A stretch of DNA of 64,000 bases from Rubrivivax sp. GTDB lineage: Bacteria; Pseudomonadota; Gammaproteobacteria; Burkholderiales; Burkholderiaceae_C. This document shows positions 63,967 to 64,000 of the stretch, in pieces (within the stretch, counting starts at the first letter, position 1; every line of letters starts with the position of its first letter). The stretch is from contig JAIXRN010000017.1 in NCBI GenBank assembly GCA_027485165.1, forward strand, positions 175,782 to 239,781. The letters run 5' to 3'. Below the pieces are notes generated by a model. That model searched no databases. It had not been told where the DNA came from and saw nothing but the letters and a program-made list of their open reading frames with translations. The position numbers and the translations under genes are program-made.

Positions 63967-64000
63967 ATGCCGATGAACCGAGTGCAGTTCCAGCCAGGAC
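63967..64000 (+). mobile_element. Start of an IS1595-type transposase, cut by window edge
   Basis: ATG at 63967 opens MPMNRVQFQPG, the N-terminus shared by many IS1595-family (ISPna2/ISSod11-like) transposases. GGAG lies about nine bases upstream. Only eleven codons are in the window. The left inverted repeat should lie in 63856-63966; I cannot fix it from memory. The element's position just upstream of the Hsp70-like operon means it could supply or disrupt that promoter. Confidence 0.7.

Overview
The window is GC-rich DNA of a betaproteobacterium of the order Burkholderiales, most like the Comamonadaceae/Rubrivivax-Leptothrix group. Gene content points there: a polyamine regulon, isocitrate lyase, the mltG-tmk-holB-ycfH cluster, DUF4936 and DUF3138-like proteins. 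Codon choice in the first half is strongly GCC/CTG/CGC. No rRNA, tRNA or CRISPR array was found.

Chromosomal backbone (1 to about 31,240). The left edge holds a truncated secreted protein, a 72-bp remnant of an aquaporin Z gene and two small secreted proteins. From 3,290 to 16,209 a long leftward gene set handles polyamines. In transcription order it runs: agmatinase, omega-aminotransferase, gamma-glutamylputrescine oxidase-like protein, PuuD-like hydrolase, PuuA-like synthetase, putrescine aminotransferase, PotF/PotG/PotH/PotI importer, and an outer-membrane porin-like protein. Together they would make putrescine from agmatine, import it, and degrade it by both the gamma-glutamyl and the transaminase routes. 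A repeat-rich control region separates this set from rightward aceA. Then come a diguanylate cyclase, a GntR/ABC exporter operon, an iron alcohol dehydrogenase divergent from an esterase, a thioesterase-acetyltransferase fusion, ygfZ divergent from mltG, and tmk-holB-PilZ-ycfH-ankyrin.

Accessory island (about 31,240 to at least 63,970). The sequence becomes visibly less GC-rich and gene content changes to defence and mobility functions. In order: an XRE regulator divergent from a HARE-HTH/PD-(D/E)XK nuclease-like protein; a leftward operon of N6-adenine methyltransferase, ORC/AAA-type ATPase and HEPN protein; a KfrA-like protein divergent from a tyrosine integrase; a complete Wadjet type I operon (jetABCD); and a 2,195-residue DUF4011/helicase/Vsr-like nuclease/DUF3320 protein, convergent with jetD. 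Beyond that is a leftward operon built around an Hsp70-like protein, a minimal GrpE-like protein and a Cdc48/FtsH-like AAA+ ATPase. Downstream genes in it encode a membrane-anchored 47-residue-repeat protein, a zinc-ribbon/membrane protein with a frameshift, a large zinc-ribbon/PH-like protein, a small conserved protein and a thermonuclease with two in-frame TGA codons. The window ends inside the start of an IS1595-type transposase.

The best candidates for undescribed systems are the Hsp70/GrpE-like/AAA+ cassette and the methyltransferase/ORC-ATPase/HEPN operon. Function there is inferred from domains and context only. All family calls were made by eye, without a database search.
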